A DNA stretch of 64,000 nt from contig JAFXTN010000037.1 in the NCBI GenBank assembly GCA_017535785.1, forward strand, positions 310,001-374,000, in the 5' to 3' direction. Below are positions 8,000 through 15,908 of the stretch, one piece after another. How positions within the stretch are numbered: position 1 is the stretch's first letter; each line of letters starts with the position of its first letter. The stretch is from Butyrivibrio sp. Its GTDB lineage: Bacteria > Bacillota > Clostridia > Lachnospirales > Lachnospiraceae. The position numbers were made by a program, and so were the translations under genes. Under the pieces are notes generated by a model. It was given only the letters and a program-made list of their open reading frames with translations, searched no databases and was not told the origin of the DNA.

Positions 8000-8707
8000 A
8001 TGTCAACATTTTTACGTTTCATTGAAGATCACTACGAGCTGACCAATGCAGGTTACTATCTTGCTGTGGCAATCCTTTTGCTCATGATCTTTGTAGCAGC
8101 ATTCTTTATTTCCAAGAGACAGAATACCAAGGAGCTGACCGCAAAAGGTCTGACGTTTGCAGGTGTAGCACTTGCGCTTGCTTTTATCACTTCATACATT
8201 AAGTATGAGCTTCCTATGGGCGGATCCGTAACATTGTTCTCAATGTTTTTCGTTTGTCTCATCGGATATGCATACGGTGTTCGTGTTGGATTTTCAGCAG
8301 CTTTTGCGTACAGTATTTTGCAGTTTCTTCAGAGCGGAGGAAAGTATTTTCTTTCTCCTTTCCAGACATGCTGCGATTACTTCTTTGCTTTCACAGCACT
8401 CGGAATCGTGGGCTTTTGGTACGGCAGAAAGAAAGGACTCATTACAGGTTATGTTATCGCAGCTCTGATAAGAGGTCTTTTCCATACGCTGGGTGGTTAT
8501 ATCTTCTGGATGGATTATATGCCTGATTCTTTTCCTAAGAGTCTCGCAGCTGTTTATCCTATCGTATATAACTACAGCTTTATCCTTGCTGAGATGGTGC
8601 TCACACTTATCGTTATTAACATACCCGCTGTAAAGGGCGCGATAGAAAAGGTTGTTGCATCTGTATCTGATGATAATAACAATTCTGAGACATCAGCTCA
8701 GGCATAA
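8000..8707 (+). CDS. thiT: Thiamine ECF transporter substrate-binding subunit ThiT
   Basis: Integral membrane S-component that captures thiamine and works with a shared energising module (EcfA, EcfA', EcfT), none of which is in the window. The start at 8000 is chosen for GGAGGAGG nine bases upstream; an earlier in-frame GTG would lie inside the leader hairpin. The 235 residues show the ThiT pattern of about six membrane segments with YELPMGGSVTLFSMF, GGKYFLSPFQ and LGGYIFWMDYMP. It is longer than the usual 190 or so because of an extra N-terminal membrane segment and a short polar C-terminal tail. Pairing thiT with thiC in one region fits thiamine supply by both uptake and synthesis. Confidence 0.9.
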   Translation: MSTFLRFIEDHYELTNAGYYLAVAILLLMIFVAAFFISKRQNTKELTAKGLTFAGVALALAFITSYIKYELPMGGSVTLFSMFFVCLIGYAYGVRVGFSAAFAYSILQFLQSGGKYFLSPFQTCCDYFFAFTALGIVGFWYGRKKGLITGYVIAALIRGLFHTLGGYIFWMDYMPDSFPKSLAAVYPIVYNYSFILAEMVLTLIVINIPAVKGAIEKVVASVSDDNNNSETSAQA

Positions 8708-8727
8708 AATTTAGAATAAATAAAATA

Positions 8728-8757
8728 AACCTCCTTACCGATCGGTAAGGAGGTTTT
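8728..8757 (+). terminator. Terminator between convergent genes
   Basis: A 28-base fully self-complementary sequence, arms AACCTCCTTACCGA and TCGGTAAGGAGGTT, followed by TT. It lies between the convergent thiT and FMN-protein genes and may work in both directions. Confidence 0.85.
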
Positions 8758-8791
8758 CTTGTTACTTAAAGATCATAATTAAGTGATCACT

Positions 8792-9184
8792 TTAGAACTT
8801 GATTGTCTCAGGTGCTCCTGTGAAGCTGTAGAAAGTAGCAGTAGCATCTTTGATGTAGAATGCTTCTGTATTTCCGTCGTCTGCGCTGTACATGCCCTGA
8901 AGCTCGGGATAAGCATCAAGCATTGCCTGGCGGGCTTCTCTTCTGTCATCCTCTACAAGGATTCCTGAAACTCTAAGCCATGTGCCGTCCTTGAATGCGC
9001 AGATCTCAAACTTGGGATTTACATGGAGCTGCTTAGAAACGTCTTTTGACTTTCCGGTCTGGATATAAAGCTTTCCTTCAAAAATATTTGCAGTACCGAA
9101 GGGACGTACTCTGGGCTGGTCTTTATCTACTGTTGCAAGGTAGTATGTCTGTGCTTCTTTTAAGAATTTTTCGACTCTCTGCAT
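8792..9184 (-). CDS. Pyridoxamine 5'-phosphate oxidase family (FMN-binding) protein
   Basis: Small 130-residue split-barrel flavin-binding protein. Family features are YYLATVDKDQPRVRPFG at the start, the strand GKLYIQTGKSKDVSKQL, and WLRVSGILVEDD. This single-domain form resembles NimC/NimA-type or general stress FMN proteins rather than true PdxH, so the reaction is unknown; a flavin reductase or an oxygen- or nitro-compound-related role is possible. AAGGAGAA lies upstream of the ATG on the minus strand. It stands alone between thiT and the two-component genes. Confidence 0.8.
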   Translation of the reverse strand: MQRVEKFLKEAQTYYLATVDKDQPRVRPFGTANIFEGKLYIQTGKSKDVSKQLHVNPKFEICAFKDGTWLRVSGILVEDDRREARQAMLDAYPELQGMYSADDGNTEAFYIKDATATFYSFTGAPETIKF

Positions 9185-9293
9185 AGTTGTTCTCCTTCAA
9201 AAAAATTAAATTGTTTACTACATATTATCACCAAACACCTAGCGAATAAATAGGAAATAAAAATTTCTCTCAAATACACTGTGGAAGCGTACT

Positions 9294-9980
9294 TCAGCGA
9301 CCACCCTGATCTATGAATTGTTCAAAACCGACAACGCGGAGCTCTTTGAGAACCTCCTTGATATTCTTCATGTTGAACTTTTTAAGGATGCTGTGTACCT
9401 GGCTCTTGATCGTGACTGTGGATACATAGCGAACCTCCGAGATCTGCTTGTAGGTCATTCCCGTGTACAGACTTTTTAGGATCTCAAATTCACTGTTGGA
9501 TAGCTTCGTCAGAATGTTCATGAACATGAAAAGGCTCTTTTGCTGCTCCTTGACATGGCTGAGCTCCTCGATGATCTTCTCTGCATATTGCGGGCGCAGG
9601 ATAAGCTGGTTCTTGTAAACGTTCCTGATAGAAGAAAGCACCTGAGTTATCGAATCTGTCTTGATTATATAGTCCATGACTCCGGCGCAGTATGCCTGAA
9701 ACAGAAGATCGTCGTCTTCAAGGATCGTAAGTATCACGATCTTGATATTGTTATCCGCTGCAAGAATACGCTTGGCGGCGTCTATTCCTGCGGTCCTTGT
9801 CTCCATCTGGATGTCCATGAGAACAATGTCGGGCTTATTTTCCAGGGCAAAAGAAACTGCGTCCATCCCCGAGGAAACGCTTCCCATAAGCTCCATATCC
9901 GGCTCGTGCGTAATGATTCCACCGAAGTAATCTCGTATTTCTTTATTGTCATCTGCTATGAGGATCTTGATCTTATCCAT
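9294..9980 (-). CDS. NarL/FixJ-type response regulator
   Basis: DNA-binding half of a two-component system. The receiver domain (residues 1-120) has acidic pocket Asp10-Asp11, phosphoacceptor Asp56 in DIVLMDIQM, Thr85 and Lys107. A LuxR-type helix-turn-helix follows near residues 160-215 (LSNSEFEILKSLYTGMTYKQISE, STVTIKSQVHSILKKFNM). It overlaps the kinase stop codon by 8 bases, so the two are translationally coupled. The pair is divergent from a sugar ABC operon, its most likely target. Confidence 0.92.
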   Translation of the reverse strand: MDKIKILIADDNKEIRDYFGGIITHEPDMELMGSVSSGMDAVSFALENKPDIVLMDIQMETRTAGIDAAKRILAADNNIKIVILTILEDDDLLFQAYCAGVMDYIIKTDSITQVLSSIRNVYKNQLILRPQYAEKIIEELSHVKEQQKSLFMFMNILTKLSNSEFEILKSLYTGMTYKQISEVRYVSTVTIKSQVHSILKKFNMKNIKEVLKELRVVGFEQFIDQGGR

Positions 9981-11532
9981 TTTCCTGTTTTCTCCTGGGC
10001 AAAAGAATTTCTACCAAAGCGTAGTGACAGCTCTTTTTCTTGCTTCCCGTGATATGCATCTGTCCAAGCTGTGTTGTGATAACTTTAAAGGCGTACGGAA
10101 GACCGATGCCCCAATTTGAATTTTTGGATTTGGTCGATGCAAAAGGCATCATGAGTTTTCTGACCGAGCCGGGTGCAATTCCCGTGCCGTTATCCCAGAG
10201 CGACCAGTAAGCCCATTCTTTGCTTGCTTCGATCGTGATGATAAGTTTCTTGCTTTCGTTATCTGTATCACTAAGTGTCGACAGCGAATCAAGCGAGTTG
10301 ATGATCAGATTCGATATCGCATGGAGCGTATGATATTTATCGAGCGTGCACAGTACAGGAAAATCGCAATATCTTTTTTCTATGATAACATCTTCGGGAA
10401 TTCCAGACTGCTCAATTGCTTCATCCGTGAGTGCTCTGATATCGACGGCGTTTGGCTTGATGTGGAGCTGCTTTATTGCGCCGAGTGAATCGGAGAGTGC
10501 TTTCATTTGCTTGTTTGATATCGCCACGATCCTCTCAAGCTTTTCTTTTCCCTCCTTGCTTCCGTAGGATGAGAGAGCTTCGTTTGCAAGGATGTTCATC
10601 GAAAACATCAGATTTTTTTCCGAATGAAATACGTCTTTTAAATTGTAATTAAGTTCATCGATCTGTCTTTTCAGTACGCGGTTTCTGGAGTATGAGATAA
10701 GATCCAGAGAAAAGAAACCGTTTATGCTGATCACGATAAAGACAAGGATACCTAGCGCAAATATCGGATACAGGCTGATGTACACGGAGGGTATTTTATT
10801 TATCTTGTTGAAGAACCAAAAGCCTGTATTAAATACATACGCGGGACTGTTTTTAAATATGCCTACGAATATAAAGTGGTAGAAGCCCAGATTTATCAGT
10901 GAGACACTTGTGAATAGGATTATCGTTGTACTGAGAAAGCATGTCATTTTCTTTTTTATCAGATTGAAAAAGAAAAAGATGAGTGGATAAAACATGTATA
11001 CAGCAATAAAGATCCCGAAGAAAGTATGTACAAAGGAATACAGAAATTTCAGTCTGTGCTGTGCATTTGCGGACATAGCATGGTATTTAAGATAAGTGTA
11101 GTAAGCATTCCTGGTGCTGTAAAAACAAAGATATGATACCGCTGTTATAACGTAGATAAATTTTGAGATCAGGAAAGCCTTTATCGAAGTGACGGAGCTT
11201 CCCTGCTTGACGTTTCGTCTTATGACATCTATCAGAGTTGAGATACCGAGAAGATAAACGACTACTCCGAGATTGCGCAGAAGCTGCATGTATTTCATCG
11301 GAAGCTTGAAGCTGTGACCTACAAATCTGTAAATGAAAATATCGTAATCTCTCAGCGGGAAATATGCCGGCGGAACATAGCTTGTTGAACTGTAATATTG
11401 GAACAGGACCGAGATCGTGGTCAATATGATACCGATTATCATAAAGAACATGGGGAGACCGTACCTACTGTGTGGCACAAGAAAAATAAGTACCATGGCA
11501 CATATTAATAGCAATAGAACGCTGATTGCCAT
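9973..11532 (-). CDS. Seven-transmembrane sensor histidine kinase
   Basis: Membrane sensor partner of the adjacent response regulator, 519 residues from the ATG at 11532, chosen because GGGAGGG lies just before it; an in-frame start 40 codons earlier lacks support. About seven hydrophobic helices fill the first 290 residues with no large outside domain. The likely phosphoacceptor is the histidine of VFHSEKNLMFSM near residue 305, an atypical H-box. The ATPase domain follows with NLIINSLDSL, WDNGTGIAPG and NWGIGLPYAFKVI. Signal unknown; it may sense a membrane-embedded or small diffusible ligand, or the state of the divergent importer. Confidence 0.88.
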   Translation of the reverse strand: MAISVLLLLICAMVLIFLVPHSRYGLPMFFMIIGIILTTISVLFQYYSSTSYVPPAYFPLRDYDIFIYRFVGHSFKLPMKYMQLLRNLGVVVYLLGISTLIDVIRRNVKQGSSVTSIKAFLISKFIYVITAVSYLCFYSTRNAYYTYLKYHAMSANAQHRLKFLYSFVHTFFGIFIAVYMFYPLIFFFFNLIKKKMTCFLSTTIILFTSVSLINLGFYHFIFVGIFKNSPAYVFNTGFWFFNKINKIPSVYISLYPIFALGILVFIVISINGFFSLDLISYSRNRVLKRQIDELNYNLKDVFHSEKNLMFSMNILANEALSSYGSKEGKEKLERIVAISNKQMKALSDSLGAIKQLHIKPNAVDIRALTDEAIEQSGIPEDVIIEKRYCDFPVLCTLDKYHTLHAISNLIINSLDSLSTLSDTDNESKKLIITIEASKEWAYWSLWDNGTGIAPGSVRKLMMPFASTKSKNSNWGIGLPYAFKVITTQLGQMHITGSKKKSCHYALVEILLPRRKQENG

Positions 11533-11608
11533 AAAATTTACACCCTCCCATGTAATTTGTATTGTACTACCAATGCAGATCATATAAAAGGTGTAAAAAA
11601 AATCCAAC

Positions 11609-11637
11609 TGTTGCGGTAGTGGAAAAGTTAATATAAT
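11609..11637 (+). promoter_or_regulatory. Promoter of the first sugar ABC operon
   Basis: A perfect TATAAT (11632-11637) with only a poor -35 match: TGTTGC at 17 bases, or TTGCGG at 15. A weak -35 next to a strong -10 fits activation by a regulator such as the divergent NarL-type protein. Confidence 0.5.
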
Positions 11638-11684
11638 CTTTTCAGAGGACATAAATTTTAACGCAATATACGGGAGGGAATCTT

Positions 11685-13121
11685 ATGAAGAAAAAAATCA
11701 TGTCATTAGTTCTTGCTTTTGCAATGCTTACGATGACACTCACAGCATGCGGAAGCAGCGGATCTGCGGGGACAGATTCACAGGCAGGCGCAGAGAGCGC
11801 AGGTAATGACAATAACGGTGAAGCAGCTGATGCTTCTTCCGAGGACGTTCAGGTTGTTACTGTATGGAGTGACAATGCGCATGAGCAGACTGTCAGAGAA
11901 GCTCAGATCGAAGAATTCAATAATACAATAGGCAAAGAAGAAGGTATCAGGATCGACTACACGGTATACGGATCTGATTACGCCGATGTTGTAAACGTAG
12001 CTCTTATGGCTAACGACGGTCCCGATCTTTTCAGACCTTCATCCAACACATTTGCTAAATATGTCAGCGCCGGATATGCCGTTCCTATTTCGGATCTTGA
12101 TGGAAGTGATGCACTTCTTTCCAAGTACAATAAGGACGATCTTATAGTCGGCGATCAGGTTTTTGATGACAAGGTATATACACTTCCTTACAGCTTGCAG
12201 TCATATAAGATGATCATAAATCAGGATCTTTTTGATAAGGCAGGAATAAAGGAAGCTCCCAAGACTTGGGACGAGGTAAGAGAAGACGCCAAGCTCATAA
12301 CAGAAGCTTCGGGAGGAGATGCATACGGATTCTTCCTCGCACTTCAGAGCGGCTGGACACTCGATCACTATATTTACAGCGTATCTTCTGCTGCACTCGG
12401 ACACTTCGGATTTGACTCTGTTTCCGGAACATATAAGTATGCTGACGGTCTTCCCATCATAGAGGATATCCTCGGAATGATCGATGACGGAAGTGTATTC
12501 CCCGGCTATGAGAATATGGATGCCGACACTGCAAGAGCACAGTTTGCGGCAGGCAGAGTAGGTATAGCTATGGCAGCAAGCTTTGATGTTGCTGTTTATA
12601 CAGAGCAGTTCCCGGCAGAGTGCAACTGGGTTGTATGCGATCCTCCGACGATAAGAGACGGTGGATACGACTACAAAGAGATGGTTGCTGCGATCGATCT
12701 TCTCGGTGTTGCCAAGAAAGCACTTGATTCAAAAGATACATCTAAGGTAGCAAGAGTTCTCGAGTGGTTCTACGCTGATGAGAATCTTGTAGAAATGTAT
12801 GAGCAGGGAATGTACATTCCTTACAGAAGCGAAGTCCTTAATATCGCAGGCGACTCTTCCGTAAAGGGATGGAAAGAGTTCTCAACATTTAAGGACAATC
12901 AGTTTATTGTAAGAATGGCCGATCCAAAAGGTGTGATCGCATACGAAGGACTTTCCGCAAGAGAGACACTTGCTAAGCTTTTATCGGGCGGATATTCGGA
13001 GGATCCGGCTACTGTATTAAAGGATCTTGACGACCGTTTGAACGGCGGCCTTAAAGAGCTTGATGAAGCAGAGCTGAAAGACTATGTGGCACCGGCTAGC
13101 TATAACGTAAAGAGAGATTAA
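11685..13121 (+). CDS. Sugar ABC transporter substrate-binding lipoprotein
   Basis: Extracellular solute-binding protein (family 1) delivering a sugar to the two permeases that follow. Lipoprotein signal with lipobox LTAC, then a serine/glycine-rich linker and the binding domain beginning VVTVWSDNAHEQTVREAQIEEFN, with NDGPDLFRPSSNTFAKYVSAGYAVPISD typical of the family. Length 478 residues. GGGAGGG precedes the ATG. The divergent histidine kinase probably controls it. Substrate cannot be read from sequence. Confidence 0.92.
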   Translation: MKKKIMSLVLAFAMLTMTLTACGSSGSAGTDSQAGAESAGNDNNGEAADASSEDVQVVTVWSDNAHEQTVREAQIEEFNNTIGKEEGIRIDYTVYGSDYADVVNVALMANDGPDLFRPSSNTFAKYVSAGYAVPISDLDGSDALLSKYNKDDLIVGDQVFDDKVYTLPYSLQSYKMIINQDLFDKAGIKEAPKTWDEVREDAKLITEASGGDAYGFFLALQSGWTLDHYIYSVSSAALGHFGFDSVSGTYKYADGLPIIEDILGMIDDGSVFPGYENMDADTARAQFAAGRVGIAMAASFDVAVYTEQFPAECNWVVCDPPTIRDGGYDYKEMVAAIDLLGVAKKALDSKDTSKVARVLEWFYADENLVEMYEQGMYIPYRSEVLNIAGDSSVKGWKEFSTFKDNQFIVRMADPKGVIAYEGLSARETLAKLLSGGYSEDPATVLKDLDDRLNGGLKELDEAELKDYVAPASYNVKRD

Positions 13122-13128
13122 AAGAAAT

Positions 13129-14037
13129 ATGAGAAAAAAGCTTAGACTCAGCGACGACAACGTGCAAGCGTTTCTGATGATACTGCCGTTCCTTATCGGC
13201 TTTATCTTGTTCAGTTACGTTCCGATCGTTTACATACTAAGATATGCATTTACAAACTACAGCGGATTCGGCGATTGCAAGTTCACGGGTCTTGCCAATT
13301 TTGTCAGAGCATTTAAAAGAGATCCCGACTTCTGGCAGTCTCTTCTCAATACTGTAATACTCTCAGCAGGGAAGCTGGCGGTAGAGATACCGCTGGCCCT
13401 CCTCCTTGCGGTACTTCTCAACAAGAAGCTGAAAGGAATGTCTTTTTTCAGAGTTACACTTTTTCTTCCGGCTATCATATCCGCGGTCATCATAGGACTT
13501 ATCTTTTCACTTTTGTTTGCATCGCATAACGGTATGATAAACGGAATTCTTGCGAATGTCGGTTTGATCGAAAAGCCTATCAACTGGTTCAACACCAAAT
13601 GGAAAGCAATGCTGATATTGGGAATAGCCTCTGTATGGCAAAATTACGGTATCAATATGATCTTTTTCCTGATGGCTCTTCAGAGCATTCCGCAGGAACT
13701 CTATGACTGTGCCAGCATTGACGGAGCAACGGGACTTACGAGATTTTTTAAGATCACACTTCCGATGATCGCGCCGATATTCCAGTCGATCCTTTTAATG
13801 GCGATCGTAGGTAGCCTTAAGGTGTGCGATCTCGTAATATCATGCACAAACGGACAGCCCGGCGGAACAACCGAGGTTGTCATGACTTACATATACAAAT
13901 CGTTTTTCGGAAAATCAGGAAGGAATATTGAAGTAGGATACGCCTCAGCAATGGCGCTTATTACAGCGATATTCCTCGGTATAGTGACCTTTGTCTATCT
14001 GAAGGCTACAAAGAGACTGAAAGAATACGAGGGCTAA
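13129..14037 (+). CDS. Sugar ABC transporter permease, MalF/UgpA type
   Basis: First membrane subunit of the importer, 302 residues with six predicted helices. The cytoplasmic EAA loop that docks the ATPase reads YDCASIDGATGLTRFFKITLPMIAP. It follows the binding protein by 7 bases with a poor ribosome site, which suggests translational coupling. No ATPase gene is nearby; a shared MsmX/MalK-like ATPase is expected. Confidence 0.92.
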   Translation: MRKKLRLSDDNVQAFLMILPFLIGFILFSYVPIVYILRYAFTNYSGFGDCKFTGLANFVRAFKRDPDFWQSLLNTVILSAGKLAVEIPLALLLAVLLNKKLKGMSFFRVTLFLPAIISAVIIGLIFSLLFASHNGMINGILANVGLIEKPINWFNTKWKAMLILGIASVWQNYGINMIFFLMALQSIPQELYDCASIDGATGLTRFFKITLPMIAPIFQSILLMAIVGSLKVCDLVISCTNGQPGGTTEVVMTYIYKSFFGKSGRNIEVGYASAMALITAIFLGIVTFVYLKATKRLKEYEG

Positions 14038-14049
14038 GGGAGGCAGAAT

Positions 14050-14898
14050 ATGTACAGAGTAAAAAGAAATCTCGGAAACACGATCGTCTACCTCTTTTTG
14101 GCAGCATTCTTTGTTATCAGTTTCTTTCCGGTTTTCTTCACTTTCATGTCCTCATTTAAGAGTAACATGGACATTTTGACTACGGGAAATACGCTCATTC
14201 CCAAGCACTTCGTTCTTGAGAATTATTCTAAGGCATGGGAGCTTGCGGATTTTTCCACCTACACCAAGAACAGTATTTTCTTATCGTTCTTTTGCGTGAT
14301 AGGTGCCATCTTGTCCAGTACCGTATGCGGATATGCTTTTTCCAGAGGTACTTTCAAGGGAAAAGAAATAATTTTCTATTTTATGGTCTCATCAATGTTT
14401 GTTTCATTGGGTACACTGACTTTATATCCACTTCTTATGATCATGAAGGCAGTGCATTTGAATAAATCACTGTGGGGCGTTATCATAATACGTGTCTTCG
14501 GAATGAATGTGACCAATCTCTTCATTGCAAGAGGTTTCATTACATCTATTCCAAAAGAGATTGACGAGGCGGCCAAGATCGACGGATGCTCTTTTGCGGG
14601 AATATACACAAGGATCATCTTCCCTCTTTGCAAGCCGCTTATAGCTACTGTTGCCATACTCGCGTTTCGAAGTGCGTGGAATGATTACATGCTTCCTATG
14701 GTATTTACGATGACAGATACTTCGCGCATGCCTCTTGTTGTAGGTATTATGCATCTTAAGTCTTCGGGAGATGCTGCATCTTCCTGGAATCTGATGCTTG
14801 CGGGTACAGCGATATCACTTGTTCCAATGATACTGATATATATAGGATTTAACAGGTACTTCATTTCAGGCATGACAGCGGGAGCGGTAAAAGGATAA
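14050..14898 (+). CDS. Sugar ABC transporter permease, MalG/UgpE type
   Basis: Second membrane subunit, 282 residues, six predicted helices. EAA loop EIDEAAKIDGCSFAGIYTRIIFPLCKP and the C-terminal ending GMTAGAVKG are hallmarks of the MalG group. GGGAGG lies upstream of the ATG, 12 bases after the preceding gene. Confidence 0.92.
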   Translation: MYRVKRNLGNTIVYLFLAAFFVISFFPVFFTFMSSFKSNMDILTTGNTLIPKHFVLENYSKAWELADFSTYTKNSIFLSFFCVIGAILSSTVCGYAFSRGTFKGKEIIFYFMVSSMFVSLGTLTLYPLLMIMKAVHLNKSLWGVIIIRVFGMNVTNLFIARGFITSIPKEIDEAAKIDGCSFAGIYTRIIFPLCKPLIATVAILAFRSAWNDYMLPMVFTMTDTSRMPLVVGIMHLKSSGDAASSWNLMLAGTAISLVPMILIYIGFNRYFISGMTAGAVKG

Positions 14899-14915
14899 GG
14901 AGAAATACAAGCTTT

Positions 14916-15689
14916 ATGTTAGCAAATTACCACACCCACACTATCAGATGTAAACATGCCGTCGGATCTGAAAGAGAATACATTGAAGCTGCGATCAAAA
15001 AAGGTTATAAGATCCTTGGCTTTTCGGACCATGTTCCGCAGCCGTATCCGGAAGGTTATGTTTCCAACATCAGAATGGATATGTCTGAGCTTACGGATTA
15101 CACATCAACTCTTGTGAGTTTAAGAGAAGAGTACAAAGATAAGATACAGATCCTTATAGGATATGAAGTTGAATACTCGCACAGATTTTTTGATCGTCTC
15201 ATGGATGAGATAAAAAAGTTTCCGCTTGATTACATGATCCTCGGACAGCACTTTGCTCCGAACGAGGTCGACGGATTCTACGTTGGATCGCCTACTTCCG
15301 ATGAAGATAAGCTTAAAGCTTATGTGGATCTTACGATAGAAGGAATGAAGACAGGGCTTTTCACATATCTTTGTCATCCCGATCTCATTAACTATACTGG
15401 AGATGAAAAGATATATCTAAAGCACATGAGACGTCTCGTAGAAGCTTCGATAGAACTGGATTTTCCTTTGGAGGTAAATGTCTACGGCTTTGTTGACGGA
15501 AGACATTATCCGAGCGACAGGTTCTTTAAGATGGCTTCCGAAATGGGAGCAAGGTTCGTGATCGGCTGCGATGCCCACGACCCTAGGATAATCATAAATC
15601 CGGAGGATATACCTGATTTTAATGAGTTCCTTAAGAGAAATAAAATTGAATACGGTGACAATATCGTAGATATTATCAGACCATTATAA
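14916..15689 (+). CDS. PHP-domain phosphatase, histidinol-phosphatase-like
   Basis: Metal-dependent phosphoesterase of 257 residues. The PHP metal motifs are present in order: HTHT near the start, FSDHVPQP, GYEVEYSH, ILGQHFAP, CHPDLINY and GCDAHDP. The closest named family is histidinol-phosphatase HisK, but no his genes are nearby. It is the last gene of a sugar importer operon, 17 bases after a permease and with AAGGAGAA before its ATG. It may therefore act on a sugar phosphate made from the imported substrate. Family certain, substrate not. Confidence 0.82.
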   Translation: MLANYHTHTIRCKHAVGSEREYIEAAIKKGYKILGFSDHVPQPYPEGYVSNIRMDMSELTDYTSTLVSLREEYKDKIQILIGYEVEYSHRFFDRLMDEIKKFPLDYMILGQHFAPNEVDGFYVGSPTSDEDKLKAYVDLTIEGMKTGLFTYLCHPDLINYTGDEKIYLKHMRRLVEASIELDFPLEVNVYGFVDGRHYPSDRFFKMASEMGARFVIGCDAHDPRIIINPEDIPDFNEFLKRNKIEYGDNIVDIIRPL

Positions 15690-15732
15690 AAAATAAATCG
15701 CCTTGGAAATATTCCGGGGCGATTTATTTTGA
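15690..15732 (+). terminator. Terminator of the first sugar operon
   Basis: AAATAAATCGCC pairs with GGCGATTTATTT around a 15-base loop that can pair further (TTGG/CCGG), then TT. It separates this operon from the next regulatory region. Confidence 0.88.
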
Positions 15733-15740
15733 TAAAGTAA

Positions 15741-15754
15741 TAAAAACGTTTTAG
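15741..15754 (+). promoter_or_regulatory. LacI-type operator 1 (upstream site)
   Basis: Core AAAACGTTTT at 15743-15752, shared by three other sites in 4.3 kb, the last in front of a LacI-family gene. This one lies about 70 bases upstream of the operon's -35 box and 121 bp centre-to-centre from operator 2, so looping between them is possible. Confidence 0.6.
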
Positions 15755-15781
15755 TTAAAACAACAGAAGTTTCAATGGTTG

Positions 15782-15802
15782 TTTTGTGAGATGTTCACAA
15801 AA
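15782..15802 (+). promoter_or_regulatory. TGTGA/TCACA inverted repeat upstream of promoter
   Basis: TTTTGTGA, five bases, TCACAAAA, perfectly symmetric. It resembles a Crp/Fnr-family site but with a 5-base rather than 6-base centre. Its middle lies about 60 bases before the predicted transcription start, a usual activator position. Confidence 0.45.
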
Positions 15803-15816
15803 ATAATGTAAGCCTA

Positions 15817-15845
15817 TTGTAAGTTATTGCGCAAAGTGCTAGACT
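15817..15845 (+). promoter_or_regulatory. Promoter of the first Lpl-type importer operon
   Basis: TTGTAA, 17 bases, TAGACT. Transcription should begin near 15852, just ahead of operator 2. Confidence 0.6.
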
Positions 15846-15859
15846 ACAAATCACAAAAT

Positions 15860-15877
15860 AATAAAAACGTTTTTATT
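15860..15877 (+). promoter_or_regulatory. LacI-type operator 2 at transcription start
   Basis: Perfect 18-base palindrome, arms AATAAAAAC and GTTTTTATT, just downstream of the -10 box, where a repressor would block initiation or elongation. Confidence 0.75.
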
Positions 15878-15908
15878 AAGCTTTTTTGGTATTTTACGGG
15901 AGGTTCTT

